This document shows, piece after piece, positions 13,216 through 24,234 of a stretch of 64,000 bases of DNA. A program made the position numbers and the translations under genes. Under the pieces are notes generated by a model. That model searched no databases and had not been told where the DNA came from. It worked only from the letters and a program-made list of their open reading frames with translations. Position 1 is the first letter of the stretch; every line of letters begins with the position of its first letter. Source of the DNA: Scomber scombrus (lineage: Eukaryota > Chordata > Actinopteri > Scombriformes > Scombridae); NCBI RefSeq assembly GCF_963691925.1, contig NC_084976.1, forward strand, positions 11,758,327 to 11,822,326, written 5' to 3'.

Positions 13216-13769
13216 AAACATTGCATTTTTGGCCTCCTTCCAGGTTTTTTCTCACTTTCTGCTTCACGCCACAGCCCCGCCATGCCTCAGGCCCCGCGGT
13301 GGCAAGGGTGAGCGAGGGCCCGCCATCGCCGCTTGCGGCTTTAATTTTTATTAAAATCTCATTTGAAAGCTGGATTTAGTCTGTATTACTTTATACTTAA
13401 TAATAAAATTATATTCTTATAAAGACATTTATAATTTACAGTTTTACTGAATCTGAATATTTCTTCATCACTCAGTAAAATTAAAGTTTTTTCTTTTATA
13501 ACTTTATAATAGGGGTGTAACATCATGATCGACAGCCATGACAGTTGCTCTCAAACCTCCTTCAGGTGTTGGGACGGCTGAGGGGGCGTGTCCCGCGGGT
13601 CTTCGTCCCGCCACCCAACTCACTTGTGCAGACTCTGGCTCCAGGTGACCACACACAAGCAAAATGGCAGCTCCAGGAAAGGAAATGTTTAGGCCTGACT
13701 TTTGCATGGCGGTAGAAAGTGGAGACGTGTTGTCCATATTTATGTGCAGTCAGTGATTCAGACAGTGGA

Positions 13770-14168
13770 AATTACAACATGCTAATTGCTAACTGCTTTT
13801 GAACAAGTCGCCATTTATTTAAGCCTTTCAACAGAGTTCAAGTTATAACTTTTTCACCCAGCTGTAGATAGGCTAGCTACTTGTGTTAGCCAAGGCAGCA
13901 GTTAGCTTGTTGTAGCGGCCTTGGAGGACTGTTTAAAGCTAACTGGAAAATGGATTAGGACTGAGGTGCCGGACAGCGGGGACGCCGCTGGGGAGCGCAT
14001 CGAGGGCTGTCGCAGCCTCAGGCCCTGCTGCCTCAGCCCTGGGCCTAGCTACCCCAGCTTTCCGGGTTTGACATTGGACATATGGCGGGACTATGGTGGC
14101 TGCTGTGGCCTACGTGCTGCTCTGAACTTAACTCCTTTCAACCATAGAAAATCAACAACCAGGTGAGT
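13770..14168 (+). other. GC-rich block ending in an exon-like splice donor
   Basis: The sequence 13960-14110 is GC- and CpG-rich against an AT-rich background. It runs into ACCAG followed by GTGAGT (donor at 14163-14168), a near-consensus 5' splice site. A TATTTAAG word lies near 13815. An open frame covers 13921-14166 but resembles nothing I know. It could be a non-coding first exon, a CpG-rich promoter, or more repeat DNA adjoining the transposon. Confidence 0.3.
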
Positions 14169-14462
14169 TAGCTTGCTTGTCATTGCTGCTAACGCAGTCA
14201 CCTGCTGGTGTTGTGTGATTTGTGAAAGTGTATGCAGCAGGTCTGGCTGCTTGCTTTTTCTTCATTCTGGTTTGTTTTTTAAGCTGAGTGATATATTTAG
14301 TAATACGCCTAAAGTAACTAGAATTAAGACCTTTTTAAATGTGTTGTTGTTTGAGAATGTCACACTCCTCTACAGATTAAAATAATGCATTACATTTGAA
14401 CTCATGAAAATCCATTATCAAATTTCTATTTTTAAGAACTATGTAGATTTATATATATTCAG

Positions 14463-14490
<28 letters not shown>
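14463..14490. repeat. Homopolymer T28
   Basis: A run of 28 T on the plus strand, perhaps the poly(A) of a minus-strand retroposed sequence, though nothing adjacent supports that. Confidence 0.9.
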
Positions 14491-14494
<4 letters not shown>

Positions 14495-14629
14495 CACAAG
14501 AAGCCACACACACATTTACCTAACCTTAGGCCTCAGCAAACACAAATCTCACTCAGTTACTTCCCCACATCTAGTACACAAAATGACACATTCCTCATAA
14601 AGTATACAGGCAGCAGGGGAGCCTAGCCC

Positions 14630-15080
14630 CAGCCAGTGTGCCTCTACAGTTTAAAACCTGAGCTGCAGCCATTAATAGACCTGGAGATGACGGATGAGTT
14701 CATATGCCATGCAAGCAGCCCAAGACAATGGCTTTAGCCGGATGACAGATTGCCTGACCGTAACCCAGTTTATGTTAAACTCATTCTTGCTGTTCAATTT
14801 CACAAGTGTAATTTTGTTCTGCTGCGATGCATTGTCCTCAACTGTGGGTGAGGTGTTGGGGTGTGCTCTCAAACTCGCAATTCCTACCTTCGATAATGAT
14901 TCCCCTGCTCTGTTCTATTGTATTGTTTTCTGCATAATCAGGTTGGTAGTCAAGGGTTTGGGTGACACAGCCATCTGTCAAGTTCATTTGCTTGGCGAAA
15001 TGCAAAGGAATAATGGCTGATCCTTCGGGAGCCTATCTGTTATCAAATAGGAGAGGTGCCCCCTGTTTATGGCGCTGCTC
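14630..15080. promoter_or_regulatory. Candidate conserved non-coding block
   Basis: Repeat-free sequence of even composition with CATTAATAG, TGACAG and GCCATTA-like words and no long recognisable frame, set between a T28 tract and a GT array. Only its appearance suggests constraint. Confidence 0.2.
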
Positions 15081-15366
15081 CATTGTACAGCAGGATGGGA
15101 TGAGTACACACATGTATGTGAATGTGAACTCACACATGCTTTTTCTACACAACCCTGTACAGGCGCACAGGGTCCATATAGTATGTGTCTGGCACACAAA
15201 CACAGACACATTCTGTACTGTTTGCATGCTTGGCTTGATCATCTCATCTTACTCTAGTATAGTTGTATAGGCATCTTGTATTATGAAATCTATAATTCAG
15301 TTAACACTGTGAGCTGTTGTCCATCTGGAGCTCTGCGCCAGCTGTTTGTCTGAGGACTTCTGCTCT

Positions 15367-15368
<2 letters not shown>

Positions 15369-15431
<63 letters not shown>
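15369..15431. repeat. (GT)n microsatellite
   Basis: A 63-bp pure GT run, with a shorter GT patch at about 15505-15521. Confidence 0.97.
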
Positions 15432-15435
<4 letters not shown>

Positions 15436-15521
15436 ATGTCTGTGATGGGAGAGTGGCCCATGTGTGTTGACGTTCACTGCATAGATGCATGTGACATTTG
15501 CAGTTGTGTGTGTGTGTGTGT

Positions 15522-17340
15522 CAGTTTGTCATTTCTTCTTACATACTGTGTACAGTATGCTTTTGTTGTTGCATTAAACCTGCTGCCTGTATTACTGTGG
15601 TAACCATGCATCAGTAATTGTACACAAGTGTCACACACTTTGTTCTTAATGCGGCCCCTAATGTAAAATAGATGACGTAAAACTTTAATGAGCTCTGGGA
15701 AGAGAATTAAGCAGTTTTTATCAGGGAATACAGGATACAGAGAAAACAACACAATTCCAAAACAGAAGAATCGTGTAAACATACACAACCAACAAAATAT
15801 TGCAATCAATGTATGCAGCTGTGATAGAACCACTGCATCCCTTGAGCATCAATGTATGACAAACAAAATTAAATTACACCCAGTGGACTATGGATTCATC
15901 GTTGTCTAATTGAGAAGAAGCAAAGAAGGTGCACTCATATAGAAAGCCTACCTTTACCTGTTCTCAACAAATTGTATAAGTATGCAACCTGACATCTCAG
16001 TGGAGAAGAATTTATAGTTTTAATAGCATAACTGCACGTTTGAACAGGAGCAATCATTTCCCAGCTTGAGTCAGAAGTTGAAGGTATGCCAGAATTATGG
16101 TATAAAAAGTGTAGATAAAAAAATGTTTGTTTGCTGCTGTGAACACTAAGAGGGAGCACAAAAGTGAATGATGTAATGTAGTCATGTAGACAGAAAAGTG
16201 TTGGAGACAAAAAACCAAAGATCTCCGACGTGTTAAAACAAAGACAACAGTAACAAACTGAAATGGTATTTTCAAATTGTAAGTCAGACAGAGAGATTAA
16301 AGCAAAGTCTGAAAGGTTCAGATTGCATCGCTGTAAACTTCAACTGAGCAAGCAACCCCAGAGGAGCAAAATCTGAAAGAAACACAAAAACTGCACAGCG
16401 TGAACTCTGATCGTGGGGCAGGTTCTCGTCAGCACCTCAGCTCTGTTTGCTTTCTTTGGCAAAGTATTGATTCAACTTTGCTCTCTGAAGCCAGTAACCA
16501 GGCCCATCAGTGTTTCACTGGTCACCAGACACAAAGCACCTCCAGTGTAACAGACCAGCTGCTGAGTGGTCAAGTGAAATCCAGCCAATGAAAACGTTTC
16601 TGTTATTGTGTGAGGAGCTTGTTGAAAAATGGATGAGAATCTGCTTTTTATAGAGCGGCGTCTGACACTGTACACAAATCATTAATGTACACAATTTGTT
16701 GTATATTAGAACAAGCTTTTGAAAGCTCTTTTTTTTTTTAAAAGTATCTTTCAGGGACCATACATGTAGCTCTTTTACTTGACAGTGGACTGAGAGACAT
16801 GCATGCTTGTACTGGATGTGAGATTATTGTCTGGTTATCTTGTAAACATTTGAACATTTTTCATCACTTTCTAAAATGTTTACATAATGTCAGCTACAGG
16901 AAGTTATAGTAAACCTCAATGCTCCAGTCTTTAAGGGAAGTTGTTTTTTTAAAATGTTGCCCTAGCCAGGATGCAATTGTGTACATGTATATGATTGTAT
17001 TTTTGTCAATATAAAATCAACAGCAGTGGTTTAGTTGTGGCTCGGTTAGGTTACATTTGCTATATGTGTGTTAGCATTGAGCACTGATGTTATTTTTTTA
17101 TGTGTAAGAATGTTTTGTAAGTTCAGAAGGTAGCACCTGAGATAATTAAAAGGACAATAATACAATACATTTATTTTACAGAGTTTCAAAAAAAGACTCA
17201 ATTAAAATGACACATGAACCTTTTTCATATCAATCTCTCCTCTCAGTTCTCTCTCTCTCTTCCCTACATGACTCTTTTTACCCTCCCTCTGCCTCCTCGC
17301 TCTCCTCTCCGCTCTCTCACCTCACACATTATTCCATAGC
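15522..17340. other. Unique AT-rich sequence, no gene seen
   Basis: No gene is supportable. The 119-codon minus-strand frame near 15474-15833 shows no recognisable domain. The stretch 17230-17330 is C/T-rich. Confidence 0.55.
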
Positions 17341-17660
17341 TTGTGTGAAAAGGGTAATCGCTCAAATCATTCAAAGGCAACTATCTGTGTTTGACACTGG
17401 GGAGCATAACCATCATCACAAGCAGCCGCTAATGGCTCTCTCTGGATCCAGCAAAAACGCTCCGCAGCTCACTCTAGCGCAGCACAGCGCAGCAGGGCCA
17501 AATGCTGTGGGCACTAACATCGCTCCAGCCGGGGCCAAATTTTACCCTAATGAATTTGGACCTTGCCAGGTTATTGCAAAAGGCAGCCACGGCCATCCAA
17601 TACCCTCCTAGATGATCTGAAGCGACTCCCGTGGCCACCGTTCATGCCAGGGAGCCCAGT
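17340..17660. promoter_or_regulatory. Candidate conserved non-coding block
   Basis: Even-composition, moderately GC-rich sequence with TAATGAATTTGG and GCCGCTAATGG words, immediately upstream of a G-rich tract and a CA array. A 134-codon frame runs through part of it but starts in a C/T-rich stretch and resembles no protein I know. A regulatory block is one reading. Confidence 0.2.
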
Positions 17661-17676
17661 GCCATGTGGAAATGGA

Positions 17677-17710
17677 GGGATGGGAGGGGGGGCGTTGGAG
17701 TGTGGGGGGG
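17677..17710 (+). repeat. G-rich tract, G-quadruplex candidate
   Basis: G3, AT, G3, A, G7, then a further G7 at 17704-17710. The closely spaced G-runs satisfy the usual quadruplex pattern. Confidence 0.75.
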
Positions 17711-17846
17711 AGGCGAGTGTGGCTGTTTTTGTCTTTGGCACCCGTCTGCTCAGCTCAAGCGTTCATTCCTGCACACACACAGACACACACAAACACACAG
17801 GGCCTACATAAGCAATTACAAGCATGCACGTGTCCACACTCTGTCT

Positions 17847-18612
<766 letters not shown>

Positions 18613-18630
18613 CCCCCCCCCCCCCCCCCC
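18613..18630. repeat. Homopolymer C18
   Basis: A pure run of 18 C within a wider C/T-rich stretch. Confidence 0.95.
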
Positions 18631-20944
18631 ACCAACCCCTGTAACACACATTCTGCTCTTTTTTTCCCCTGCCTGTTTTCCTCTGTCCAATATGCTCAAG
18701 GCCCCCCCAGCTGTGTTACAGGTAGTGAAAGTCTCCTTCAATTAGACATAATCATCACTCACGGTCAATGATTGTGCTAAAGGCTAACTTCCAGTCTATG
18801 AGGGGGCCTTCGCATCTAATGCACTGATTCAGCTTGTCTCGGCCAACTTCTCTGTCTGCTGAAACCAAAGCAATTTATTCGTTGCCCAAGGCTCTTTTGG
18901 CAACAGCCAGTTGAGCAAGCTAACAGAGAGACAGATAGAGAGACATGAGGGGGGATGAGAGAGAGAGAGAGAGAGAGGGAGCATGAAGGAGAGGGAGGGC
19001 TGTAAAGAGGACTCTCTCTTTTTCTCTCTCTGAGATACTATTTAATCAGAGACATCTGTGCGCAGGCAGGCAGCTTTTCCTTGGAGGAGACTTAAGCAGA
19101 GTCTTAGTTAAGGGCCTGTGTTTGAAGTGCAAGGGAATTATCACTTTCTTCCAATAACAGTGCCAGTGATGGAGAGAGAAGGAGAAAGCATAGAAAAACA
19201 GAAAATCTAGTTAATCTGCTTCATCCCGGTGTGCCGGGGTGTGCTCCGGACACATGAGAACCAAATCCAATCAGCAGACAGGAAAGGCACACAGCTGACC
19301 AATCAAGTTACCACCTCGCTGGCCAAATAGACAAGGCCAGAGGAAATTAAATACTGTAGGTTTTAAAGTAGGAGGTGGGGCAGGGAATGTGTGTGTGTGT
19401 GTGTGTCTATGTGTTAATGTGTTTGCTCATCAGTAATACTTCAAATAAGGCACAATGTCATCCTCAAGCATTGCAGCTTAACAGAAGACTACATTACAGG
19501 GAAGTGTAATAAATCCAAAAGTGTTCAGTGTAATACAAAACTATCAGATTACTAATAGCAGGCATCTGCACCCTTTTTAATGTCCCATTTTATTTCCTTA
19601 ACAACTCATTACTCAAGCTTGTGATCTTAATTGCCATGAGTCACAACTCAGAAATAAAACATGACGTCTCCCGTTGGTTCATTTAGTTTCTTTCCTTCAG
19701 TCGACATTCTGCTGAGAGTGGCCAAGCTGTGAAGAGACATAATCTGGGTGAAGTCTGAGAGGGGAGGCGATAACCACATAAGAGTGGGGCGAGAAGGTTA
19801 AAAGGAAAGATAGTTCTTGTCATCGTGTGCTTTGCTAAAGGGCAAGAGATTGTGTGCGGGCAGTGTATGTGTGTGTTCATGCACTTGTCAGGTGGACGGG
19901 CCAGCACACATGTATGTTTATAATTGTCCCGCGTGTGTATGTATGTATGTGCGTGCGTCCTCATCCCTCCATGGTATCTTAAAATTGTCAAGTGATGGAA
20001 GCTCGACACAGATAGAGACCTTGAGCAGTTCGGAGTCACAGTTCAACAAGGCTCGGTGTTGCCAGACAGCGCCGTCATCACTGTCACATCAAAGGAATGG
20101 AGCTTTTTTTTAAAGCGGTGACTGCTTTGATAAATCATGTATAATAAAGCTCATGATAAGTACAAGACCTGCACACCTGATGTACACTTATAATATAAAT
20201 TCAGGAGTTATACCTCCAGATATCCAACTGAGAGAATTGAGAGTATTTTTTTTTTTTTAACATTAGCTTTTCTCTCAAGTATGCTCTATGGTAAACAAAG
20301 AAAGCACTAATAACTGCCTTCAGGCATTATCCAGGTGCATGACCTTATTATTAAAGTACTAAATGTCAGTGACTTAATGTCAAGACAGACACACACAGAG
20401 AAACCAATAACTTAAATACTTTAAGACACTTATAATAACTTGTAAACCAGCAGAATGGCTTGTGTATGTAGAGTATAATCCTGTGAAAGCGAAGGCTGCG
20501 CGGTGGCACAGATGAGTTACAAAGTAAGGAGGTAAATCAATCAGGCAGATTGTTAGATTCACTAGAATCATAACAGACACTTGCCAAACAATGATGAGGT
20601 TCTCTCTCTGTCTCTCACTCACACACACACACATTCACACACATAGTCTGTGATTACAGCTTGGGAAAGTAGTAATTTAGTCCATGATTACAATCTATCA
20701 GGCTGCCTGGGGCCAGACTCTGAGAAGTGTCTGTCTAAATGACACTTTAATAGACGCCGTCAAACACACAAAAGGTACAGGCACACATGCAGGCACACGC
20801 TCATGCAGGCTCACCGGTAGCCACATTAGCACATATGTTCACGCACAAACACACAAGCACATTTCCCATAAATACACACACACGCACACAAATACACAAA
20901 CTTGCAAGACAGAATGCACACCTTATGCACTTTTGCATGCATGA

Positions 20945-20951
<7 letters not shown>
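18631..20951. other. Unique sequence with short GA and GT tracts, no gene seen
   Basis: A GA run lies at 18956-18976 and a GT run at 19389-19406. Imperfect CA/TG words recur at 19870-19960 and 20770-20900. No gene is supportable. Confidence 0.55.
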
Positions 20952-21018
<67 letters not shown>

Positions 21019-21053
21019 ACACATACACACACATACACACACACACACACACA
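20952..21053. repeat. (CA)n microsatellite with ACAT interruptions
   Basis: Pure CA from 20952 to 21013, then three CAT-interrupted blocks at 10-bp spacing before a final CA stretch. Confidence 0.97.
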
Positions 21054-21119
21054 AAAGATGGCATCAAGAGTGATTACTTTTATCACTCACAGTGTGTCAG
21101 CCATGCATCATTTCAGATG

Positions 21120-21121
<2 letters not shown>

Positions 21122-21198
<77 letters not shown>

Positions 21199-21206
21199 CT
21201 CTCTCG

Positions 21207-21238
<32 letters not shown>
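21122..21238. repeat. (TC)n microsatellite with 10-bp higher-order variant
   Basis: A pure CT run for about 73 bp, then three decamer units in which a G replaces one T (G at 21196, 21206, 21216), then pure CT again. It is separated from the CA array by only 68 bp of unique sequence. Confidence 0.97.
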
Positions 21239-22330
21239 TTCACTGGATAAATGCAAATAAGGTTGTTGTGGAGCAGATCTCATGCAGCAAAATGAATAAT
21301 GTCTCTTTGTTTTGTTTTATTTTTTCAGACAATGGTCTACACTTAAGAGTTGTAAATGTGTTATAGCAAAGCAATTTAACTCCTTGTGTTGAAGTACTGT
21401 AATTAAATAAGAAGTTCTTACTCACTACTTGAGCCTTGTCTCTCCTCAAGGAGCACAGGTCGTGTGCAGAAGCACTTCCAACACTTTAAATTAAGCTGAC
21501 CAAGAAGTGATACAGATACAGGTTGAGTTGAAAAGTCACAATGTCAGAGCATGCAGTGGTATTGTTAATGTGAGATCTTAGGTTGTACTGTTCATGTTGT
21601 TCTGGGGATAAACATGGTAAAATACAGAGGGATGCATTACACATTGGGGCCTTATTTTTAAACAGTATACACAGTTTTATTCTTAAAAGAAATACATGTG
21701 TATGTGCACATAGAACATTCTGCAAATTGGACCCTAGATAAACAAAGGAAATAAATAAAAACCTGTCAGAAAAAAAACAACTCCCAAGCAATTAGTGTGA
21801 AAGACAATTTATCAAGCAGCCATCTCAGATTTCAAAGGTGTTCCTTCGCCTACACCAGCACATGTTTTACATATTTTACCTTGCCTAACAACCAGTTGTT
21901 AGATTTGTAATGTTAATGTGAGTCATTTCAATTCAATCACTTGTACACATAGCATAGTTGACAGTGCCAGAGAGGCATGTGGTTCAAAATAAGTGCTGTA
22001 TTTCTCGAGTGTTGAAGTCAATAACACATTTTTATTATTTCCTACTAAGAGACGTAGCACCTGTGCAAAGAAGGACATGAATGCGCTTGGAAAGCTGAAG
22101 AAAATACAATAACTTTCTTATCTTATCATGCAAGCAGTGTGTCCACCTTTTATGCTTCATTCAGATTCCAGCGAGTCAAATCAATTGAACCTACAAGAAA
22201 TTCAAATATTTGCCCTAGCAGGATAGACACACTGAAAGATAGATTAAAGAAAGAACATGCTAATTACTGAAAGAATACACAAACACACACACTAAATAGC
22301 TCAGTGAAGTTAGATCTATGGTGTGGTATC
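21239..22330. other. Unique AT-rich sequence, no gene seen
   Basis: No gene is supportable, but the 3' end of this stretch leads into the polypyrimidine tract of a candidate microexon. The last AG before that tract is about 40 nt upstream of its acceptor. Confidence 0.5.
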
Positions 22331-22354
22331 TTTTTTTTCTTTCTTTTCTTGCAG

Positions 22355-22380
22355 CTGACATCTACAATACCATCAAATCA
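22355..22380 (+). other. Candidate 26-nt microexon
   Basis: A 24-nt almost pure pyrimidine tract ends in TTGCAG (22331-22354). After 26 nt the sequence reads GTGAGTAAT (donor GTGAGT at 22381-22386). No AG lies inside the tract. Two phases are open: one reads (x)-D-I-Y-N-T-I-K-S after a split codon, another L-T-S-T-I-P-S-N; the third has an immediate TGA. The length is not a multiple of three, so skipping it would shift the frame. I do not recognise the peptide or the host gene. Neural microexons of vertebrates often have a UGC just before the acceptor AG, as here (TTGCAG). Chance pairing of two good splice sites remains possible. Confidence 0.3.
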
Positions 22381-22386
22381 GTGAGT

Positions 22387-23276
22387 AATCAAAACTAATC
22401 TAAAACCCACAATTTATCATGATGAAGCCATTCAATTCAGTGTAAACACCTGTATAAAGACGTCTGACTCAGCCGAAAGTTTCAAACAGTCAGAAATGCA
22501 AATAACCGTTCCCAAAATCCAAACTTCTGTTCTGGGCTGTCGATGTGTAATCAGCTCGTGTAATCAACCCGGTTGTCTTTTTGTACGTCAGCAGGGTGGT
22601 GTGGTGAGAGGCCTTCTTTCATCTGGAACAGCCGGGCTTATTGTACTGCAGCTACTTGTGACAACAAGCGTTTGACCTGTGTAGCCTCTGTGTTCTGCCT
22701 TTATCATCATAATACACTAATAACATGTATTTGTAGAGCACCATTCAAAATAGAATAACAAGGAACTTTGCATAGATAATCAAAATGTAACCCTGGTGTT
22801 CTGTTGACATTTGGTTTACTTCCTCATTGTTTGCACACTCTGCTGCTGTATGTGTAAAATAATGATAATAACTGCAAAAGGAACCGTTTTTCTTTTTTTC
22901 CCCCTCCCTTCTGACTTCATTAAAACCAGATATGTAGAAATGTATTGAAGTGGTAACTCTGGAGCCAAAACAGAAAATTAAAGTAAAAAACATTTCAGGA
23001 CAACAACGAGACAAGTACAATAAGACAGTAAAAAAGTGAAATACGACATAATGCAGAAAGATAAAATGCATTGTTATATAACTGCAATAAACCAAAGCCA
23101 GTTACAACAGAACCTCTAAAGCGTCTGACATTATTTAGTTTTCATAAGATGTCACTGAGTGATTAAATTTGGGCATATTTATAATAAATCTTCATCAACT
23201 TGAAATAGTATATAAATCATCGCAGCATGTACGTCGGGGGTGAGCCACACTGTGAGGTATGGGTTTCCCATGGAGC
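22387..23276. other. Unique AT-rich sequence, no gene seen
   Basis: No gene is supportable; nothing stands out. Confidence 0.5.
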
Positions 23277-23414
<138 letters not shown>

Positions 23415-23843
23415 CTCCACTACACATGAATTTTCTTTCTTCCACAGTCTCCGTCTTCTTTCTTCTTCTGCTGTCAGCAGGATGCAGGGAGGCCTGGACT
23501 CTTTCTCTCTCTCTCTTTATCTCCTCTTCTGTGTCTCCCCACCACTCAGATATTCATGGCCACATCTGGGACAGTTTAATGAGTTAATGCCAGTTAATTA
23601 CTCACTCCAGTGCGGCTGACCGACCAAACTCCGCAGAGCTCTCTCTCTCTTTCTCTCCCCTTTCTTTGCTCTACCTCACTCCCTCTGTATCTCACAGTCT
23701 CTTTCCCTCTCTCTCCTTCACCGCTGATTAATAGCAGTGAGAGAATGAGAGGAAGGGAAAGAGGAGCAATCAGCATCTACTGCCATCATCAACATTACTG
23801 GTGTCTGGCTGCATTAAAGCTGGGAGAGAGGGAAGGCTGGGGA

Positions 23844-23846
<3 letters not shown>

Positions 23847-23903
<57 letters not shown>
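23847..23903. repeat. (TG)n microsatellite
   Basis: A TG run with a single TT interruption near 23888. Confidence 0.97.
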
Positions 23904-24053
23904 TTTGGGCTGCCGAGACGGGAGACTGTTAGACCACTAATTGAATAGAGATGATTCCATTATCAAGCAGTTTGTTTGAGTGAGGAAGCCAGTTAGTTAT
24001 CTGCTGTGGAAAAGAAGGAGAGATGGCGGCAGAAATAAATAAATAAAAGTAGA

Positions 24054-24083
24054 CAGAGAGAGAGAGAGAGAGTGTGTGTGTGT
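24054..24083. repeat. Compound (GA)n - (GT)n microsatellite
   Basis: A short GA run passes directly into a GT run. Confidence 0.93.
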
Positions 24084-24191
24084 TTGAAGGTGAAAGGTTT
24101 TGACACATGGTAAAGCCAGTTTTCATTATGGGATCACTCACTGACCACAAGTAATACCATATCTGCTAGTCCCTGGCTCATAGAGACACAT

Positions 24192-24234
24192 GCACACGCA
24201 CGCACACGCACACGCACACGCACACGCACACACC
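24192..24234. repeat. (CACACG)n hexanucleotide microsatellite
   Basis: CACACG units with slight irregularity; an alternating purine-pyrimidine, CpG-bearing stretch that could adopt Z-form DNA. Confidence 0.93.

Larger units (their letters stand above)
11908..13345 (+). mobile_element. Inner interspersed repeat nested in the outer element
   Basis: It starts GGGCCCGAGC followed by a 7-bp hairpin (GGCGACT, loop GCA, AGTCGCC; 11917-11933). It ends with a second GGGCCC (13316-13321) and a GCCGC-TT-GCGGC hairpin before TTTAATT. It is markedly CpG- and GC-richer than its surroundings. Inside are an ATT microsatellite and degenerate subrepeats carrying a GCCCCCTRGTGG-type word. No protein-coding frame is credible. 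The class is unassigned: the hairpins resemble those of non-autonomous DNA elements, but the ends lack a clear long inverted repeat. Confidence 0.6.
11357..13755. mobile_element. Outer DNA-transposon-like element, interrupted
   Basis: The left end begins cattgactgtattaaagat (11357) and the right end, reverse-complemented, begins cactgactgcacataaatat (from 13755). These are imperfect terminal inverted repeats of about 24 bp. Just inside the left end is a stretch containing gaagccaaaacatctggatc and a CCCCTTGGTGGCTG word. Just inside the right end is aaaatggcagctccagg. I associate both with a common teleost interspersed repeat. The middle is occupied by a second element (about 11908-13345). No transposase frame is seen, so it is non-autonomous. 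No clear target-site duplication could be read. Confidence 0.6.

Noticed and set aside
14463..14490. T28 as the poly(A) of a minus-strand processed pseudogene
   Set aside because: No gene-like sequence lies on the appropriate side and no target-site duplication was seen.
20490..20530. GGCTGCGCGGTGGCACAG, reminiscent of tRNA-derived SINE heads
   Set aside because: Only about 18 bp fits; no B-box or tail follows.
20787..21260. 157-codon frame
   Set aside because: It spans the CA and CT arrays; it is repeat translation.
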